From Smaragdicoccus niigatensis DSM 44881 = NBRC 103563 (GTDB lineage Bacteria; Actinomycetota; Actinomycetes; Mycobacteriales; Mycobacteriaceae), in NCBI RefSeq assembly GCF_000380645.1, contig NZ_AQXZ01000018.1:682001-746000 (forward strand): a stretch of 64,000 bases of DNA, read 5' to 3'. The translations under genes and the position numbers were made by a program. The notes beneath the pieces were generated by a model. The model had not been told where the DNA came from, made no database searches, and was given only the letters and a program-made list of their open reading frames with translations. Positions 61,475-64,000 of the stretch are shown here, in pieces. Numbering within the stretch: the stretch's first letter is position 1; the number at the start of each line of letters is the position of its first letter.

Positions 61475-62680
61475 TCAGTTCGCCGACTGTCCCCGCACGC
61501 CAAGCGCGAGAACCTCATCGAAGCCATTCTGTAGGCATTCCACCAGCAAAGCAGGCTGAGAGACAGCGTCGCCGTCACACGTCACAGCGACACAGCAGGT
61601 GTCGCCCTGAATCGCGAGCGTTGTCGTCAGGGCCGCAGAGTCGAGCGCCTGGAACGCGAACAGCTCCTTGACCCGGGCGCCCGCGATGAATGCCGGGGTC
61701 GTCAGTTCCCCGACTACCGTCGAGATGAGGTCGGCAGGTCCGCGCGAAGACGATGAGCCGTCGGCTAACGCAGCGATGCGCTCGGCCGGATTCTGGAGTC
61801 CGATCGGAGCGTCGCGAACCTCTCCACGAATCGATACCGGCAACGATTCCAGGGTCACCCAATACCGCTGGTGATACTGGTCGATGCCGCCGAGGACGGC
61901 GGCCAGGTAAGCGTCTTCGATCGTTCCGCCGGCGGTGGCGGCGGCGCGCGCGAGAGCTGACGCACTGCAGGAGACGACACCGAGCCTTGGCCGGATTCCG
62001 CGCCGAGCGGTCCACAGCGGCGATCGCCGCACGGTCGACAGTCCGATGATCGAGCCGACATAGCGAAGGCTCTCACCCGCGGTTCGGCGGGGGTGAATCG
62101 CGATGCGAAGCGACGTCTCGACCGATGTTCGGATCGACGATCGCAGCAGCGTCGTCACGTCCAGCGGCAGACGTCTCGTCTGCTCGATCAGGTTGTCGAG
62201 AAGCGATGGCAGGTACTCCCGCCGCCGCGCAGGTAGGCCGCCATTGCGACCGGTGGGACGTCCACTCATGAGTCGTTCGAGCAGGGCAAGCCCGCCGACG
62301 CTCTCCATCAGTGCGCGATGAAACCGCAGGATGTAGGCGTTGCAGCCCTCGACCAGGGTCGCTTCCCACAACGGCTTCGAGACATCGATCGGAAACGTCG
62401 ATATCGACTGCGCCAGTGCCAGCAGCTCGGGAAGTCCACCTTCGACCGTGGTGCGCGTCAGATGATCGGCAAGCCGAAACGTCCCGGCGGCACTCCACAC
62501 TGGAACTGCGGTCGTCAGCTTGGACTCGACGACTCGCTCCGACAGACGCGGCGCGACGGTGAGAGCCCATTCGTGTGCAGCCCACACGCGCTCCCAGCTC
62601 GGACCATCGTCCAGCACCATGACGATCGTCACCGTTGACGACGCGCCAGCCCGCCACCAGAGCAGCTGGGCCTCGCTCAT
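61475..62680 (-). CDS. WS/DGAT-like protein with degenerate active site
   Basis: A 401-aa divergent homologue of WS/DGAT. The place of HHxxxDG is filled by HRALMES (121-127): the second, catalytic His is Arg, Asp is Glu and Gly is Ser, although the following VGG is kept. The preceding FPIDVSKPLWEATLVEG is normal. It is probably not an acyltransferase; it may bind acyl chains or regulate. The start is uncertain: ATG at 62680 gives the best alignment, with GTG at 62710 as an alternative. Confidence 0.72.
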   Translation of the reverse strand: MSEAQLLWWRAGASSTVTIVMVLDDGPSWERVWAAHEWALTVAPRLSERVVESKLTTAVPVWSAAGTFRLADHLTRTTVEGGLPELLALAQSISTFPIDVSKPLWEATLVEGCNAYILRFHRALMESVGGLALLERLMSGRPTGRNGGLPARRREYLPSLLDNLIEQTRRLPLDVTTLLRSSIRTSVETSLRIAIHPRRTAGESLRYVGSIIGLSTVRRSPLWTARRGIRPRLGVVSCSASALARAAATAGGTIEDAYLAAVLGGIDQYHQRYWVTLESLPVSIRGEVRDAPIGLQNPAERIAALADGSSSSRGPADLISTVVGELTTPAFIAGARVKELFAFQALDSAALTTTLAIQGDTCCVAVTCDGDAVSQPALLVECLQNGFDEVLALGVRGQSAN

Positions 62681-62837
62681 CTCGATCACGATCACCCCCG
62701 CGGTTACCACGTCGCGCCCAACATACCTGTGCTTGCGATGAGCGTTGACGGCGATATCCCAGACGTTCGCCTAGCCGCGCCCTGGATGTGATCGAGATAT
62801 AGGTCGACCGACCGATGAACGATCGACAAGCTGGGGT

Positions 62838-62861
62838 TATAGTCACGTCAACAAATGACGT
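62838..62861 (+). promoter_or_regulatory. -10 element and adjoining operator dyad
   Basis: TATAGT (62838-62843) is a good -10; the dyad ACGTCA-N5-TGACGT (62845-62850 and 62856-62861) begins two bases later and would cover the transcription start. A repressor, for example of the TetR or GntR type, is likely. The next start codon is at 62903. Confidence 0.45.
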
Positions 62862-62902
62862 TCATCACATATTCACCCTCTGTTTCCGGAACGGGAGCTG
62901 GC

Positions 62903-64000
62903 ATGACTAAGCAGTTCGAAGCACCTGGAAAGGGCCCTTGGGAGCTGGAGACGGCGCACTTCCCACGGCCGCTCAGCGCCTTCATGCAGGAACCGTTGGT
63001 TAATGGATTCATCCGTGGATTCACCGACACGATGGCTCGCTACGGTACCTTGCTCGACCACATGCACCCGGCGGTCGTCAACGGGTGGACCTACCAGCAA
63101 CCGCGCGCGTACCTGGCTCCCGCCGGAGCCATGGGTCCTCCGCCGGCACCGGTTCTGTGGCTGCTGACCCGCCTGCACCCGAAGATGCGCGCCCGGATCG
63201 CAGTCGGCAAGAAGGCGATCGACACCAAGCAGTGGCGTCGCGACCTCGAGCAGTGGGACACCGTCGACAAGCCGGCCGCGATCGCCAAGCACCGCGCGAT
63301 CCAGTCCGTAGATGTGGCCGCACTCGACGACGCGGCACTCGCCGAGCATCTTCTGCGCGTGGAAACCCACGTCAACGAGATGATCGCGCTGCACCACAAG
63401 CACACGGCGACGGTCATCGTGCCGAACGGCGACTACATTGCCGGCGGTCAGGAATGGACCGGCGCCAGCGTGGGTGAACTGCTCGAACTCGTCGGCGGCA
63501 CGTCGCCGATCTCGCTCGGCTTTGCCGCCGATGAACTCGACACCGCGGGTTCGGCCATCCGCGCAAGCAAGGCTGCGATGAAGGCCCTCCACAAGGACCG
63601 TGATCCGGCGCAGATTCTTCTCGCGCTCCAGGCTGATGAGTCCGCGGGTCCTGCGGTCAGCGCGTACATCGATGCCGTCCAGTACCGCTCGGTGGGATAC
63701 GACGTCGGCGACCCGACCGCCGGCGAGATGCCTGAACAGTTGGTCGCGACGCTCAAGCAAGCCGCGACGGAGGAGATCGGGCGCCGCAAGCCGGCCGATC
63801 CGACGGCGATCCGGAACCGCGTGCCGGCCGAACACCGCGTGGATTTCGACGAGCGCCTCGCCGAGCTGCAGTTCATCAACCGCCTGCGCGACGAGCGCGG
63901 TCAGTACTCCGACGGCTGGGGCACCGGGCTGGCGCGTCGTGCGATTCTCGAGGCCGGCAAGCGCCTCGAACAGCGTGAACTGCTCAACAGTGCCCTGCAC
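62903..64000 (+). CDS. PEP-utilising enzyme-like protein (partial, runs off the window)
   Basis: Open for 366 codons to the right edge, with no stop. The ATG at 62903 follows GGGAG. The sequence begins MTKQFEAPGKGPWELETAHF with PRPLSAFMQEPLVNGF next, and contains YGTLLDHMHPAVVNGWTY and NGDYIAGGQEWTG, which resemble the middle part of PEP-utilising/rifampin-phosphotransferase-like proteins of actinobacteria. No PEP-binding swivelling His domain has been reached yet. A 142-base upstream gap with a -10 and dyad separates it from the preceding gene on the other strand, from which it is divergent. Confidence 0.6.
   Translation, partial: MTKQFEAPGKGPWELETAHFPRPLSAFMQEPLVNGFIRGFTDTMARYGTLLDHMHPAVVNGWTYQQPRAYLAPAGAMGPPPAPVLWLLTRLHPKMRARIAVGKKAIDTKQWRRDLEQWDTVDKPAAIAKHRAIQSVDVAALDDAALAEHLLRVETHVNEMIALHHKHTATVIVPNGDYIAGGQEWTGASVGELLELVGGTSPISLGFAADELDTAGSAIRASKAAMKALHKDRDPAQILLALQADESAGPAVSAYIDAVQYRSVGYDVGDPTAGEMPEQLVATLKQAATEEIGRRKPADPTAIRNRVPAEHRVDFDERLAELQFINRLRDERGQYSDGWGTGLARRAILEAGKRLEQRELLNSALH

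Noticed and set aside
1-64000. CRISPR arrays, tRNA or rRNA genes, insertion sequences, riboswitches
   Set aside because: By eye I found no regularly spaced repeats, no tRNA-like cloverleaf with the GGTTCGAATCC arm, no transposase and no known aptamer. A covariance-model search would be needed to be sure.

Overview
The window is a 64 kb piece of a high-GC actinobacterial chromosome. The best guess is a mycolic-acid-containing genus of the Mycobacteriales (Nocardia, Gordonia, Rhodococcus or Mycobacterium relatives). The reasons are two wax-ester/diacylglycerol acyltransferase (WS/DGAT) genes, an LdtMt-type L,D-transpeptidase, a DUF222/13E12-type HNH gene with a mycobacterial-style SOS box, a LigC/Prim-PolC pair, direct repeats resembling MtrA boxes, and several apparently leaderless genes. 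Genus and species cannot be fixed from sequence reading alone. I see no tRNA, rRNA, CRISPR array, insertion sequence or prophage. No gene-free stretch exceeds 300 bases, unless the doubtful open frame at 3-287 is not a gene; then 1-509 would be gene-free apart from a hairpin.

Layout. 1-5289: a hairpin, then a tight four-gene cluster of a secreted Fn3 protein with a lipobox-like cysteine, an 870-aa protein with two thioredoxin-like domains, an LspA-like signal peptidase and an Lgt-like acyltransferase. 5294-15620: urease genes (ureA, a His-tailed chelatase-like gene, ureBCFGD) divergent from the urea ABC transporter urtABCDE, with a GlnR-like box between. 15721-23341: secreted endonuclease/phosphatase-family protein, M50-like membrane protease, L,D-transpeptidase, hydrolase, DUF1697, Spo0M, potassium channel and flavoprotein. 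23388-34128: NADH dehydrogenase genes nuoF to nuoN, with nuoH and nuoI fused and no nuoA-E in the window, followed by a 43-codon gene and a strong terminator. 34486-40217: MarR regulator, thioredoxin-like protein, a six-gene minus-strand operon (macro domain, rhodanese, pirin, two unknowns, FmdB) and an SRPBCC/ArsR pair.

40199-42521: DUF222-HNH gene bracketed by copies of one palindrome, then an AbiEi/nuclease-like gene. 42551-45602: histidine kinase, response regulator and ECF42-like sigma factor in one coupled operon. 45767-50957: small unknown gene, NAD synthetase operon with a beta-lactamase-like lipoprotein, and DUF2254. 50947-55470: an operon of AtzF-like amidase, BiuH-like cysteine hydrolase, NCS2-like permease and alpha/beta hydrolase. 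55594-64000: P450, LigC, Prim-PolC, WS/DGAT, monoacylglycerol lipase, a degenerate WS/DGAT and the start of a PEP-utilising enzyme.

Themes. Two regions concern recovery of nitrogen from urea-like compounds: urea uptake and urease on the left, and probable biuret/allophanate breakdown on the right. The most unusual parts are the lipoprotein-processing module at 510-5289, the NuoH-NuoI fusion, the His-tailed chelatase standing where ureE would be, the 43-aa peptide after nuoN, and the HNH gene between palindromes.
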